Part shown: one piece after another, positions 1 through 8,125 of the stretch
Layout of the letters: each line of letters opens with the position of its first letter
Numbering within the stretch: the first letter of the stretch is position 1
Source of the DNA: Neoluteolibacter marinus
Lineage (GTDB): Bacteria; Verrucomicrobiota; Verrucomicrobiia; Verrucomicrobiales; Akkermansiaceae
Direction of reading: 5' to 3'
NCBI RefSeq assembly: GCF_014904755.1
Contig: NZ_JACZFQ010000048.1
Location: 62,001-126,000 of the forward strand
DNA length: 64,000 nt
Notes under the pieces: generated by a model
Told to the model about the DNA's origin: nothing
Seen by the model: the letters and a program-made list of their open reading frames with translations, nothing else
Database searches by the model: none
Program-made: the position numbers and the translations under genes

Positions 1-574
1 CCTGGACGCCAAGCTTCCACCGCCACTCGACCGCGCCGAGGTCGAGCTGGCCGATCAGGTAGTTCGAGAAATAAGCGACCAGAACCCCGATCACGATGTT
101 GCCCTGGAAGCAGGCGACCAGGCGGCCGCGCCACGACGCCGGGGCAATCTCGGCAAGGTACATCGGGCCCAGCACCGAGGTCGCGCCGACCGCGATCCCG
201 CCGAGGATCCGCGCGGCGACGATCATCCACAGTCCCGACGCCAGCGCGCAGCCGAGCGCGCAGAGGAGGTAGAACGCCGCGGCGACCTTGAGGCAGTCGC
301 GCCGGCCGAAGCGGTCGCCCGGCCGCGCCGCCGCCAGGGATCCGATCGCCGCCCCGATCAAGGCCGAGGCGGTCATGAATCCCTGCTCATTCGCGGTGAG
401 CTGGAACAGCGCCTTCAGCTGGTCCTGGCAGCCGGAGATGACCGCGGTGTCGAAGCCGAACAGCAATCCGCCCAACGCCCCGACCAAAGTCGCCCCCAGC
501 AGCGCGGCGGAGAGCTTCACCGGCCGGGAGACCTCCGCGGAAACCGGGGCATGATCAGGTTGCGATGCGTTCAT
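1..574 (-). CDS. MFS sugar porter (partial, C-terminus off window)
   Basis: Inner-membrane sugar:H+ symporter or facilitator of the MFS sugar-porter family. The first 191 residues are present, and the gene runs off the left edge. After about 18 hydrophilic residues the first helix carries GGLLFGFDTAVISG, a family hallmark. The loop between helices 2 and 3 has GDRFGRRD, the MFS DRxGRR motif, and helix 4 is followed by YLAEIAPASWRGRL, the sugar-porter form of the PESPR motif. The ATG at 574 is the first start that keeps this motif series. The gene is divergent from the regulator starting at 685, with an inverted repeat between them, so substrate-dependent control by that regulator is likely. 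The substrate cannot be told from the sequence; a pentose or hexose is inferred from family. Confidence 0.9.
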   Translation of the reverse strand, partial: MNASQPDHAPVSAEVSRPVKLSAALLGATLVGALGGLLFGFDTAVISGCQDQLKALFQLTANEQGFMTASALIGAAIGSLAAARPGDRFGRRDCLKVAAAFYLLCALGCALASGLWMIVAARILGGIAVGATSVLGPMYLAEIAPASWRGRLVACFQGNIVIGVLVAYFSNYLIGQLDLGAVEWRWKLGVQ

Positions 575-627
575 GGCAGGCCCGAGCTTCGCCATGAGCC
601 GCTTTCCCGGGCAACCGGGCAATTGAC

Positions 628-657
628 AGATCCGACAAAACCGGACTTGTCTGATCT
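628..657. promoter_or_regulatory. Inverted-repeat operator between sugar porter and GntR/LacI-type regulator
   Basis: Arms at 628-638 (AGATCCGACAA) and 647-657 (TTGTCTGATCT) match at 10 of 11 positions around an 8-nt spacer. The element sits in the 110-nt divergent intergenic region. Position and symmetry suit binding of the regulator encoded at 685, controlling both itself and the transporter. The palindrome is seen; its role is inferred. Confidence 0.6.
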
Positions 658-684
658 CCAGGCAGAACTGACAGCTTTCGAAAA

Positions 685-1809
685 GTGGACAGCACCACCA
701 AACACCGCACCGTCGCCCGCGAGCTCGCCGGCGAGATCCTCGCGGGCAAGTACCGGCAAAGCGGCCGGCTGCCCAGCGAGACCCAGCTGGTCAAGCGTTT
801 CGGGGTCTCGCGGCCAACCATCGGGCGGGCCCTCCGCACACTCCAGGACGACGGCCTGATCGAGCGCCGCGCGGGTTCAGGCACCTATGTCCGGTCGGAC
901 AAGTCGCGTGCGGCCACCGGTCATGCCACCCGCGCCCAAATCGGCATGATCGTGCCCAGCCTCCGCCAGACCGAGATCTTCGAGTCGATCTGCGGCGAAC
1001 TCGCCAGCCTCGCCCGGGTCCACGACTACGGCTTGTGCCTGGACGCCAGCACCCCGCCGGGAACCGAGGCGAAGATGACCGTCGAGGAGGCCGAGACCCT
1101 CTGCGCCCGCTTCATCGAAAGCGGGGTTGCCGGGGTCTTCTTCGTCCCCTTCGAGCACCAGGCCGACCGCGAGGCATCGAACCGGCGGATCACCGAGCGG
1201 CTGCGCCAGGCCGGCATCCCGGTGGTCCTGATCGACCGCGACATCGGCCCCTTCCCCACCCGCAGCGAATACGACCTCGTCGGGGTGGACAACTTCGCCG
1301 GCGGCTACCTGCTCGCCAGCCACCTGATCAAGCTGGGCATGAAACGTCTCGGCTACGTGACCCGGCCGCTCACCGCATCGACGGTCGACGCCCGCATCGC
1401 CGGCGCACGGATCGCGATGCTCGACCACGGCCTGGAATGCCGCCAGCCCTTCGTTCACTCCGGCGTTCCGACCGACCTGAAATTCGTCCGCCGTTTCGCC
1501 CAGGGCCGGAACCTCGACGCCGTCCTCTGCACCAGCGACCACATCGCCGCGCAGCTCCTCCAGTCGCTGAACCGCATCGGCGTCAGGGTGCCCCAGGACC
1601 TGCGGGTGGTCGGCTTCGACAACGTGCGCTTCGCCAGCCTGCTGACGGTCCCGCTGACGACGATGGAGCAGCCCTGCCGCGACATAGCCCTCACCGCCTT
1701 CAACGCCCTGCAGGAGAGGATCGCCAGCTCCACCCTGCCGCCCCGGACCCTGATGACGACCCCGCGGCTGGTGGTGCGCGAAAGCTGCGGCGCCTACCTG
1801 CATCCATGA
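685..1809 (+). CDS. GntR-type wHTH / LacI-type sensor transcriptional regulator (AraR-like)
   Basis: A 374-residue DNA-binding regulator. Residues about 5-70 form a GntR-type winged helix (LPSETQLVKRFGVSRPTIGR, then LIERRAGSGTYV). Residues about 85-370 form a periplasmic-binding-protein-like sensor of the LacI/GalR type, with VGVDNFAGGYLLASHL, VLCTSDHIAAQLLQSL and RVVGFDN in the usual order. This domain order is that of Bacillus AraR and relatives, which release DNA on binding a sugar. The start is the GTG at 685; no strong ribosome-binding site is visible. The divergent sugar porter is the obvious target. The gene is full length and convergent with the peptidase gene, whose stop lies only 9 nt beyond. 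The ligand is unknown, but a plant- or algae-derived sugar is plausible. Confidence 0.9.
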   Translation: MDSTTKHRTVARELAGEILAGKYRQSGRLPSETQLVKRFGVSRPTIGRALRTLQDDGLIERRAGSGTYVRSDKSRAATGHATRAQIGMIVPSLRQTEIFESICGELASLARVHDYGLCLDASTPPGTEAKMTVEEAETLCARFIESGVAGVFFVPFEHQADREASNRRITERLRQAGIPVVLIDRDIGPFPTRSEYDLVGVDNFAGGYLLASHLIKLGMKRLGYVTRPLTASTVDARIAGARIAMLDHGLECRQPFVHSGVPTDLKFVRRFAQGRNLDAVLCTSDHIAAQLLQSLNRIGVRVPQDLRVVGFDNVRFASLLTVPLTTMEQPCRDIALTAFNALQERIASSTLPPRTLMTTPRLVVRESCGAYLHP

Positions 1810-1818
1810 GGCTCCCGG

Positions 1819-3882
1819 TCAGCGCGGCCCGCCGAGGTGATCCTTGAAAAAGTCGACGCGCCGGCGCTGCGCATAGCGGTCCTCGCCGCCGCCATGGTTG
1901 CGGCCGGTCATCGGCAGGAACTCGAAGTCCTTGTCGGCGTCGATCAGCGCGTTGATCACCTGGTAGGTCGACGACGGGTCGACGTTGGTGTCCACCTCGC
2001 CGACGGTGAGCAGCAGCGCGCCCTTGAGGTTCTTCGCGTGGGTGACGTTCGAGTTGTCGGCGTACTCCGGTCCCGGCGGCCAGTCCATCCACTGCTCGTT
2101 CCACCACAGCTTGTCCATGCGGTTGTCGTGGCACCCGCAGTCGGCGGCGGCGGCCTTGTAGAAGTCGCCGTGGAACAGCAGCGCGCCGAGGGCATTTTGG
2201 CCGCCGGCCGAACCGCCGAAGATGCCGACGCGGCCGAGGTCCATCTGCGGGACCTCCTTCGCCGCGGCCCTCAGCCAGGCGATGCGGTCGGGAAAGCCCG
2301 CGTCCTTGAGGTTCTTGTAGCAGAAATGGTGGAACTCCGCGCAGCGGTTGGCGGTGCCCTTGCCGTCGATCTGGACGACGATGAACCCGTTGACCGCGAC
2401 CTCGTGGCGCGGTGCGAGCCACGGGTTCCAGGCTTTCGGAACAAAGGAGTCCTGCGGGCCCGCGTAGATGTACTCGACCACCGGATACTTCTTCGACGCG
2501 TCGAAGCCGGGCGGCAGGCAAATGACGCCGTGGATGTCGAACCTGCCGTCGCGGTCCTTCGCGACGAAGGGCCGGGGCAGCGGCCAGCCGGTGGCGCGGA
2601 GCTGCGAATCATCCGCCTCGGCAAGGGTGGCGACCAGGCTGCCGTCCGCCCACTTGCGCAGCTCGGTGACCGGCGCGTGGTCCACCCGTGACCACCGGCA
2701 GGTGTAGTATTTCCCGCCGGGAGAGCGCGCGAAGCGGTCGTGCGTGCCATCCGCCGCGGTGAGCGGGACCAGCTTGCCGGTGTCGATCGAGACGCGGGCG
2801 AAGTGGATGAAATAGGAGTCCTGGCCCTGGTAGCAGCCGGAGATCTTCAGCAGCACCTCGCGCTTGTCCTCGTCCACCGCCACGACCGCGCGGACGATCC
2901 ATTCCCCCTTGGTGACCTGGCGCTTGGTCGAGCCGTCGCGGCCGTCGAGCAGGTAGAGGTGCTTCCAGCCGTCGCGCTCCGACATCCACAGGATCTCGTC
3001 GCCGTCGTTGAGGTCGTGGCGGAAGGAATTACCGCTGACGAACACGAAGGTGTCGCTTTCCTCGCGCACCAGCACCCGCTGGCGGCGGGTCGAGCTGTCG
3101 ATCTCGATGACGTTGTGCTTGCCGAAGCCGCGTTCGACGAACTCGAAGGTCAGCCGTTTCGAGTCCCCGCGCCAGGCGAGCCGGTTGCATTCGTAGGGAT
3201 CCCGGATCAGCTCCGGGTCAGCGGCGAGCGGCTCTTCCTTGCCGGTGAAAAAGATCCACGGGGCACGGGTGTCGATGACATCGCCCGGTTTCGGGTAGCG
3301 GTTGGTGAAATGCTTCGGCTGCAACTGGTCCTTCGGCGAGGACTCGATGTAGTGGACCAGCCGTTCCTCGACATCCTTGTTTTTCCACATCGCGAAGCGC
3401 GTCGAGTCGGGCGCCCACAAGGGTTCACCGCCGAAGCGACCGTCGCCGTCATTCTTCGCGAGTTCGCGCTCCGTGCCGTCCCGGCCGTCCTTCAGCTTCA
3501 CCGCCCCGTCACGGAGCGACACCTGCCACCGGCCGTCGGGCGAGGTCCAGGACCCGCGCGGCGCCCGGCCCGGTCCCCTGCCTTGCCGCCGGCGGCGGTC
3601 GGGACGCTCCGGAGCCGGCGGCGCTTCCCCTTCGGCGGCGGCCACCGCTTTCCCGAGCGCCGGATCCATCTTCATCAGCTGCTTGCCGGCGGCGGAGTCG
3701 AGGGTGAAATAGAGCGTCGAGTCATCGTCGGTCCACGTGATCTCCAGCGCTTCGTTCAGCACCGGGGTCTTCGCCACGCCGTACCAATGCCCGGTCAGTT
3801 CATTGAAACGCGAAAGCTCCCCGTGGTCGGCCCGGGCGACCATCGCGGACAGCAGGATGAGGAGGACTGGACGGAATCTCAT
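1819..3882 (-). CDS. S9 family (dipeptidyl-peptidase IV-like) serine peptidase, secreted
   Basis: A 687-residue exported serine peptidase of the prolyl-oligopeptidase clan. The start at 3882 gives a signal peptide (MRFRPVLLILLSAMVARA). Residues about 30-430 resemble the DPP IV N-terminal beta-propeller, and the rest is an alpha/beta-hydrolase domain. The nucleophile Ser lies in GIFGGSAGGQN, the acid is probably in GEVDTNVDPSST, and the His is in MTGRNHGGG. Members cleave dipeptides, often after Pro or Ala, from peptide N-termini in the periplasm. A low-complexity RPDRRRRQGRGPGRAPRG stretch interrupts the propeller near residue 95 and may be a disordered loop. The gene is full length. The exact specificity (DPP IV-like or acyl-aminoacyl-like) is not resolved. 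Confidence 0.9.
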   Translation of the reverse strand: MRFRPVLLILLSAMVARADHGELSRFNELTGHWYGVAKTPVLNEALEITWTDDDSTLYFTLDSAAGKQLMKMDPALGKAVAAAEGEAPPAPERPDRRRRQGRGPGRAPRGSWTSPDGRWQVSLRDGAVKLKDGRDGTERELAKNDGDGRFGGEPLWAPDSTRFAMWKNKDVEERLVHYIESSPKDQLQPKHFTNRYPKPGDVIDTRAPWIFFTGKEEPLAADPELIRDPYECNRLAWRGDSKRLTFEFVERGFGKHNVIEIDSSTRRQRVLVREESDTFVFVSGNSFRHDLNDGDEILWMSERDGWKHLYLLDGRDGSTKRQVTKGEWIVRAVVAVDEDKREVLLKISGCYQGQDSYFIHFARVSIDTGKLVPLTAADGTHDRFARSPGGKYYTCRWSRVDHAPVTELRKWADGSLVATLAEADDSQLRATGWPLPRPFVAKDRDGRFDIHGVICLPPGFDASKKYPVVEYIYAGPQDSFVPKAWNPWLAPRHEVAVNGFIVVQIDGKGTANRCAEFHHFCYKNLKDAGFPDRIAWLRAAAKEVPQMDLGRVGIFGGSAGGQNALGALLFHGDFYKAAAADCGCHDNRMDKLWWNEQWMDWPPGPEYADNSNVTHAKNLKGALLLTVGEVDTNVDPSSTYQVINALIDADKDFEFLPMTGRNHGGGEDRYAQRRRVDFFKDHLGGPR

Positions 3883-3905
3883 GACGGGAATAGCGCTAGG
3901 GAACG

Positions 3906-4271
3906 ATGAATCTGCGGCACTCCGATCAGCCATTCCATCCTTTGTCCGGTTTGCGGCTGAAACTGCAGCAGGCAGTCGGGAAAGCATCCATTTCCGCCAC
4001 CCTCGCGATCCTCCTCCTGCTTGCCGCATCGTCCTGTGGAACTCCTGCTGATCCCGCAGCCCCGCCTGCCTCCGGCTGGGCCGGCAACGACACCGCCGCC
4101 TACCGCAGCGGCCACGGCGACGGCAGCCGCGACCGGCGGATGAACCGGCCTTTCCAACCGCAGCAGCATCCGGATTTCCGGAGCGACGACTACTTGCGCG
4201 GCTACCAGGCCGGCTTCGACCACCCCCACGACAACCCCTGGAACAAGTGCCGCGCTTCCCACCGGCTTTGA
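3906..4271 (+). CDS. Small putative lipoprotein
   Basis: A 121-residue protein with a hydrophobic stretch ending in LLLLAASSC, a lipobox with Cys near residue 44, so an outer-membrane or periplasmic lipoprotein is expected. The mature part is hydrophilic, rich in His, Asp and Arg, and has no recognised domain. The ATG at 3906 leaves an unusually long N-region before the lipobox; TTG codons at 3942 or 3951 would give a more normal signal peptide. It is divergent from the S9 peptidase by only 23 nt, so the two promoters must overlap the coding starts, which also argues for a later start. Function unknown. Confidence 0.55.
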   Translation: MNLRHSDQPFHPLSGLRLKLQQAVGKASISATLAILLLLAASSCGTPADPAAPPASGWAGNDTAAYRSGHGDGSRDRRMNRPFQPQQHPDFRSDDYLRGYQAGFDHPHDNPWNKCRASHRL

Positions 4272-4483
4272 ATTCTCGCCCGCGCCGCCCCTCAGTCCGA
4301 ACCCTTCATCTGGACTCTCTTATTGTTGGAGTCCTATGACTTATGACGATTTTTCCAACTTTACACCCGATGCCACATAATCTTGGTGCCGGACTTGAAA
4401 ATATCTTCTAACGAGTTTGAGAGGTCGCAGAAAAATAACATATTCTTGGTTGCAGGTAATTTCATGCTCGGATAGTTGGGGCA

Positions 4484-5992
4484 ATGTCGATGCACACGAT
4501 GCTATCTAAATTCCTTGCCACCGCTTCACTTGTGGCTGCCGCACAAGCTGAAGTTCTCGTCTATAGTGCTGTCTGGAAAGAGCGCGGGGTCAACGCTCCG
4601 GAAGGCACCATCCTTTCCAATCCCGGAACGGTGGCAGCCACCCATGGCTACCTGATTTTCGACACCAGCATCTTCAGCGACACACCGGGACCTGGTACCC
4701 TGATCGAGTACCGCGACATCCGAGAAGCCGGCATCGTCGACAAGATCTACACTATCAACAGCGATTTCCGCGCGTTCAGTGCCGATCAGGTCGAAGGCGC
4801 GAGCGGCAGCCGCCGGGTCTATGGCCAGGTTTATGCTCCGGTCTATATCGCCGACGCCAGCAGCACGTCTCTCAGCTTCTCCGGAAACTCCGTGGGTGCA
4901 GGAGCCCCCACCCGCCTCACCATGGACAATGCAGTGGTGCAGACCGGTGCCGCCGATGGCTTGACCGGACCCTTGATTCTCACCAATGGCGGCACGATCC
5001 AACGGTCCGTCATCAGCGGCAGCGCGACCAAGATGAAGGTGAGGGCCTCCACCATCGCTGGAGCCACCGCAGAACTCACGGCGCGCCTGCAGCGGTCGGG
5101 ATACGATCGTGCCGCGGTGGTCCCGGTGATCACCGCCGACCTGCCGGCCACCCTCGCCCTGCAGGACGGCCAATCCCAGCTGCTCGGTGTCACGCTGAGC
5201 GCCGATGTCTTCCCGACACCAAGCTACCGCTGGTACAAGGATGACGTCGCGGTCTCTGCTGCCAACGGTGGCACTTCCGCCAACCTTACCGTGACCGGCG
5301 GCAGCGCAGTGAACGGCCCCGGCACTTATCGCGTCGAAATCTCGACTTCGGCGGGCACCGTCATCAGCGGCGATGCGGTCGTCAGCGCCTTGGCCAATGC
5401 CTTCACCACCGATCTGCCTGCGACGCAGCCGCTGGTCGGCGCGAACTCCGCGGTCCTCAGCGTGGTTCTCGATCCGCTGCCGGTCACAGCGCCGACCTAC
5501 CAGTGGTACAAGGGCGCCGTCGCCGTGGCCGCAGCCAACGGCGGAAATGATGCGACCCTCACCGTCATTGGCGGAGAAGCCGCCACCAGCGCCGGCGTCT
5601 ACCGGGTCGAAGTGACGAATTCCGCCGGCACACTGGTGAGCTCCAACTGCACCGTCTCGGTCGGAGCGGCCGGAAGCAACTTCGCCTTCACCACCAACGT
5701 GCCCCGTGCCGTTTCGGTGGCATTTGCCGGCACCAGCGTGCTGTCGCCAGTCGTCAATGCCTCGGCCAACCCCGCCGTCGCCTCCCGCCAGTGGTTCAAG
5801 GCGAGCCTCGCCAACCCCACGGTGTTCACCGCAATCGCGGCAGGGGATGGCGGAACCTCGGCCACCTACACGGTCACCGGCAACAACTCCGCCATCAACG
5901 GCCCCGGGATCTACCGCATGGTTGCCACCAGCACCGGCGCAACACCCCAGGTGATCACGACCGTGAATTGCACGGTCACCACGGCCCCCTGA
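4484..5992 (+). CDS. Secreted protein with Ig-like repeats
   Basis: A 502-residue exported protein. The signal peptide runs to about residue 22 (ending AAAQA). Residues 23-215 form a beta-rich N-terminal domain without a recognised family. Three immunoglobulin-like repeats of roughly 95 residues follow, marked by SYRWYKDDVAV, TYQWYKGAVAV and RQWFKASL, each followed by a GGTSANLTV-type strand and a GPGTYRVE-type strand. Such repeats usually mediate adhesion or act as spacers in surface proteins. There is no visible C-terminal anchor, transmembrane segment or catalytic motif. The upstream 210 nt are markedly AT-richer than the surroundings, and a strong terminator follows 25 nt after the stop, so it is probably a single-gene transcript. 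The role is unknown. Confidence 0.8.
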   Translation: MSMHTMLSKFLATASLVAAAQAEVLVYSAVWKERGVNAPEGTILSNPGTVAATHGYLIFDTSIFSDTPGPGTLIEYRDIREAGIVDKIYTINSDFRAFSADQVEGASGSRRVYGQVYAPVYIADASSTSLSFSGNSVGAGAPTRLTMDNAVVQTGAADGLTGPLILTNGGTIQRSVISGSATKMKVRASTIAGATAELTARLQRSGYDRAAVVPVITADLPATLALQDGQSQLLGVTLSADVFPTPSYRWYKDDVAVSAANGGTSANLTVTGGSAVNGPGTYRVEISTSAGTVISGDAVVSALANAFTTDLPATQPLVGANSAVLSVVLDPLPVTAPTYQWYKGAVAVAAANGGNDATLTVIGGEAATSAGVYRVEVTNSAGTLVSSNCTVSVGAAGSNFAFTTNVPRAVSVAFAGTSVLSPVVNASANPAVASRQWFKASLANPTVFTAIAAGDGGTSATYTVTGNNSAINGPGIYRMVATSTGATPQVITTVNCTVTTAP

Positions 5993-6016
5993 CCACCGGC
6001 TAACACTGATTCATTC

Positions 6017-6052
6017 AACCCGCCAAGTCCCGGACTTGGCGGGTTCTTTTTT
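6017..6052 (+). terminator. Rho-independent terminator after the Ig-like protein
   Basis: Perfect 14-bp inverted repeat: AACCCGCCAAGTCC at 6017-6030 and its complement at 6032-6045, followed by CTTTTTT. It lies 25 nt after the stop codon at 5992 and ends just before the next start at 6056. Confidence 0.92.
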
Positions 6053-6055
6053 CCC

Positions 6056-6643
6056 ATGAAGACCTCGACAACCCTCATTGCCGCTTCGGCCTCGGTAGCC
6101 GTAGCCCTCGGAATCGCCATTCTCCGCAGCGATCCGGTGGAATCCCGGGACGGCAATGCCGGCGATCTGGCGACGGTTCGCGGTTCGACGGGGGACACGA
6201 TGGCGTCCCCCGGAACCCGCCCGACGACCCGGCTGACTCGCCCCCCGGTGGATCCGGAATCACCGGCGGCCAAGCAATTGAAGCTCCTTTGTGCCCGCGG
6301 TCATGCCAAGGAGCTCCTGGTCGCACTGGAACGCCTGTCCCAAAGCCAGGACGCCAGGGAGTGGCAGGACGTTTCGGAGGTCCTCCAGCAACAGATCACC
6401 AAGGAAGGGCGTCCCGATGTGGCCGCTTACTTGCTGGCAACGGGCCACGGTGCCCCCGACGGGATCGGCCTGCAATTATACGCCGCGGCACTCGACAATC
6501 CCGACGACACCATCCGCGAGTCCGCCAGACTTGAGCTGCTGAATCTCTCGGGCCGAGAGTTCGACTCGGGCGAAGAGGCGAGGAACTGGCTTGCCTCCCA
6601 GCCGTCGTCTCCCAACGAAGGGGAATTCCCGGATTACGAATGA
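6056..6643 (+). CDS. Hypothetical exported or membrane-anchored protein
   Basis: A 195-residue protein of unknown function. The N-terminal hydrophobic segment (residues 6-24, LIAASASVAVALGIAILRS) could be a signal anchor. A Thr/Pro/Arg-rich linker to about residue 70 follows, then a helical region of about 120 residues (QLKLLCARGHAKELLVALERL and onward) that resembles alpha-solenoid repeats without matching a named family. It starts 4 nt after the terminator T-tract, so its own promoter must lie within the upstream gene or terminator region, or it relies on read-through. Confidence 0.6.
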   Translation: MKTSTTLIAASASVAVALGIAILRSDPVESRDGNAGDLATVRGSTGDTMASPGTRPTTRLTRPPVDPESPAAKQLKLLCARGHAKELLVALERLSQSQDAREWQDVSEVLQQQITKEGRPDVAAYLLATGHGAPDGIGLQLYAAALDNPDDTIRESARLELLNLSGREFDSGEEARNWLASQPSSPNEGEFPDYE

Positions 6644-6671
6644 CTCCCGGGGCCGGCTGGACCGCCGCGGG

Positions 6672-6851
6672 TCAGTAGGTCGGCAGCGTGTCCTGCGACT
6701 GCTCTTGCTGACCGTCCCAGGTGCGGCCGTGCGCCTTGTTTTCCATGCCCGTGCCCAGTTGGCGAAGGTCGCGACCGAAGCCGATCGCGGTGTTGCAAGA
6801 GCTCAGGGAAACGACGCCGGCGAGGGCCAGCACAACGGACAACTTCTTCAT
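6672..6851 (-). CDS. Entericidin A/B-like small lipoprotein
   Basis: A 59-residue lipoprotein. The start at 6851 gives MKKLSVVLALAGVVSLSSC, a signal peptide with lipobox Cys19. The mature start CNTAIGFGRDLRQLGTGMEN matches the entericidin EcnA/EcnB pattern (CNT-x-x-G-x-G-x-D-x-x-x-x-G). Entericidins are small membrane lipoproteins linked to stress-induced lysis in enterobacteria; in other phyla the role is unknown. The tail, rich in Gln and Asp, is longer than in EcnB (about 48 residues). Only one member is present, with no paired antidote-type paralogue next to it. It lies 39 nt downstream of the gene ending at 6891 on the same strand and could share its transcript. Confidence 0.7.
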   Translation of the reverse strand: MKKLSVVLALAGVVSLSSCNTAIGFGRDLRQLGTGMENKAHGRTWDGQQEQSQDTLPTY

Positions 6852-6890
6852 GGCCGACGTGTTACCGCGGATTTCCACGGATGCAATCGT

Positions 6891-8015
6891 CTAATTTCCC
6901 TTAAGTTCTTTTCGGATGTTCACGATCCCTTCGCGAATCTCGAAGATCGAGTCCTTGAGCGCCTCGAGCGCCCGACAGTGGTCGTTGTCCTCCGCTTCCT
7001 CGATCAGGGCCGTGCAGGCGGCGAGGGCATCGTTGACGAATCCGAAGGTGCGCTTGAGCTGGGCGAGGATGAAACCGGTCTCCGGCCGGTAGCTGCCGTT
7101 GAGTGCCCCCGCCAGCTTGCAGCCGACCATCATCAGCATCTGGTTGAGCTTCACCGCCTCCGGGTGCTCCTTGATCGGCTGGGTCAGGTCGATCCCGCGC
7201 AGCACGACCTCGTGGGCCATCCCCTGCAGCGGGTGCGGCTCCCCCATGAACTCCTCGGCCCAGTCGATTTCCTCCTCCTGCCACTCGTCGCCGTCGGGCG
7301 GTGGGACGAATTCGGGCAGCCCCTCGCTCTTGCGCGCCAAGGCGTCGAGCAGGCCGTCCCAGCTCATCGCAAAGGCCTCCTTGCGCTCGGCATCCGGATC
7401 GTCGCGGTATTTTTCGCGGACCTGCTGAAAGGCCACCGACATCCGCTCAGACTCCTTGAGGCGCTCTTCCCAGCGGTACTCGTCCTCCGGCTCCCCGGTC
7501 GGCGGCTCGACCCGCTGGACGTCGCGGCTCACGGAATCCCGCATTGCTTGCATGTTGGCCTGCTTCTGCGCCTGCTCCGCATCCTCGTCCATCACCCACT
7601 CGCGGTCGGAGAGGTCGATCTCGAAATCGTATAGCTCCAGGAAAACCCGGCCATCGGCTTCGCTGAACCATTCCAGGTAAAGCGCGCTGCGCCATGAGAA
7701 CGGCAGGTCTTCCACGCGCGTTCCGGGCGGCGGGCTCTCGCCTTCCGCCAGCTCTGGCACCTTGCACTTCCGCGAGGCGGTCATGTCGCCGATCATTCCC
7801 CGCTGCGTCCTCGCAAGGTCGAGACCTTCCTGAGCGCGCGGCGCCGGATTGCTGAAGCTCAGCCGCAGCCCCGCCAGGTCACGCCAGCAGTCGCCCTCCA
7901 GCTCCAGCTCCATCGGTGCCTCCCTCCCGATCAACCACACCCGGCCCGCGGTCTTGCCCTCGACGGTGTTGTCGAGTTCGCCGCGCACCACGGCGTGATC
8001 GATTTTCCAAGCCAT
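6891..8015 (-). CDS. Hypothetical cytoplasmic protein
   Basis: A 374-residue soluble protein with no signal peptide. It starts MAWKIDHAVVRGELDN with a beta-rich N-terminal domain of about 130 residues. A strongly acidic, Glu/Asp-rich middle (about 150-260, charged coiled-coil character) follows. The C-terminal helical domain of about 120 residues contains KLNQMLMMVGCKLAGALNG and resembles small four-helix regulatory bundles, but I cannot assign it. The gene precedes the entericidin-like lipoprotein on the same strand and is divergent from rseP. Function unknown. Confidence 0.7.
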   Translation of the reverse strand: MAWKIDHAVVRGELDNTVEGKTAGRVWLIGREAPMELELEGDCWRDLAGLRLSFSNPAPRAQEGLDLARTQRGMIGDMTASRKCKVPELAEGESPPPGTRVEDLPFSWRSALYLEWFSEADGRVFLELYDFEIDLSDREWVMDEDAEQAQKQANMQAMRDSVSRDVQRVEPPTGEPEDEYRWEERLKESERMSVAFQQVREKYRDDPDAERKEAFAMSWDGLLDALARKSEGLPEFVPPPDGDEWQEEEIDWAEEFMGEPHPLQGMAHEVVLRGIDLTQPIKEHPEAVKLNQMLMMVGCKLAGALNGSYRPETGFILAQLKRTFGFVNDALAACTALIEEAEDNDHCRALEALKDSIFEIREGIVNIRKELKGN

Positions 8016-8125
8016 GTCGTAGAGACTCGGACCTCCCGGCGGGTGGCGTCAATGCTGTTGGATGGCGGTATTGTTTAACTTCTTGAAGCAACCACCTCCT
8101 CGGCTACGCTACGCTCATCATCCTC

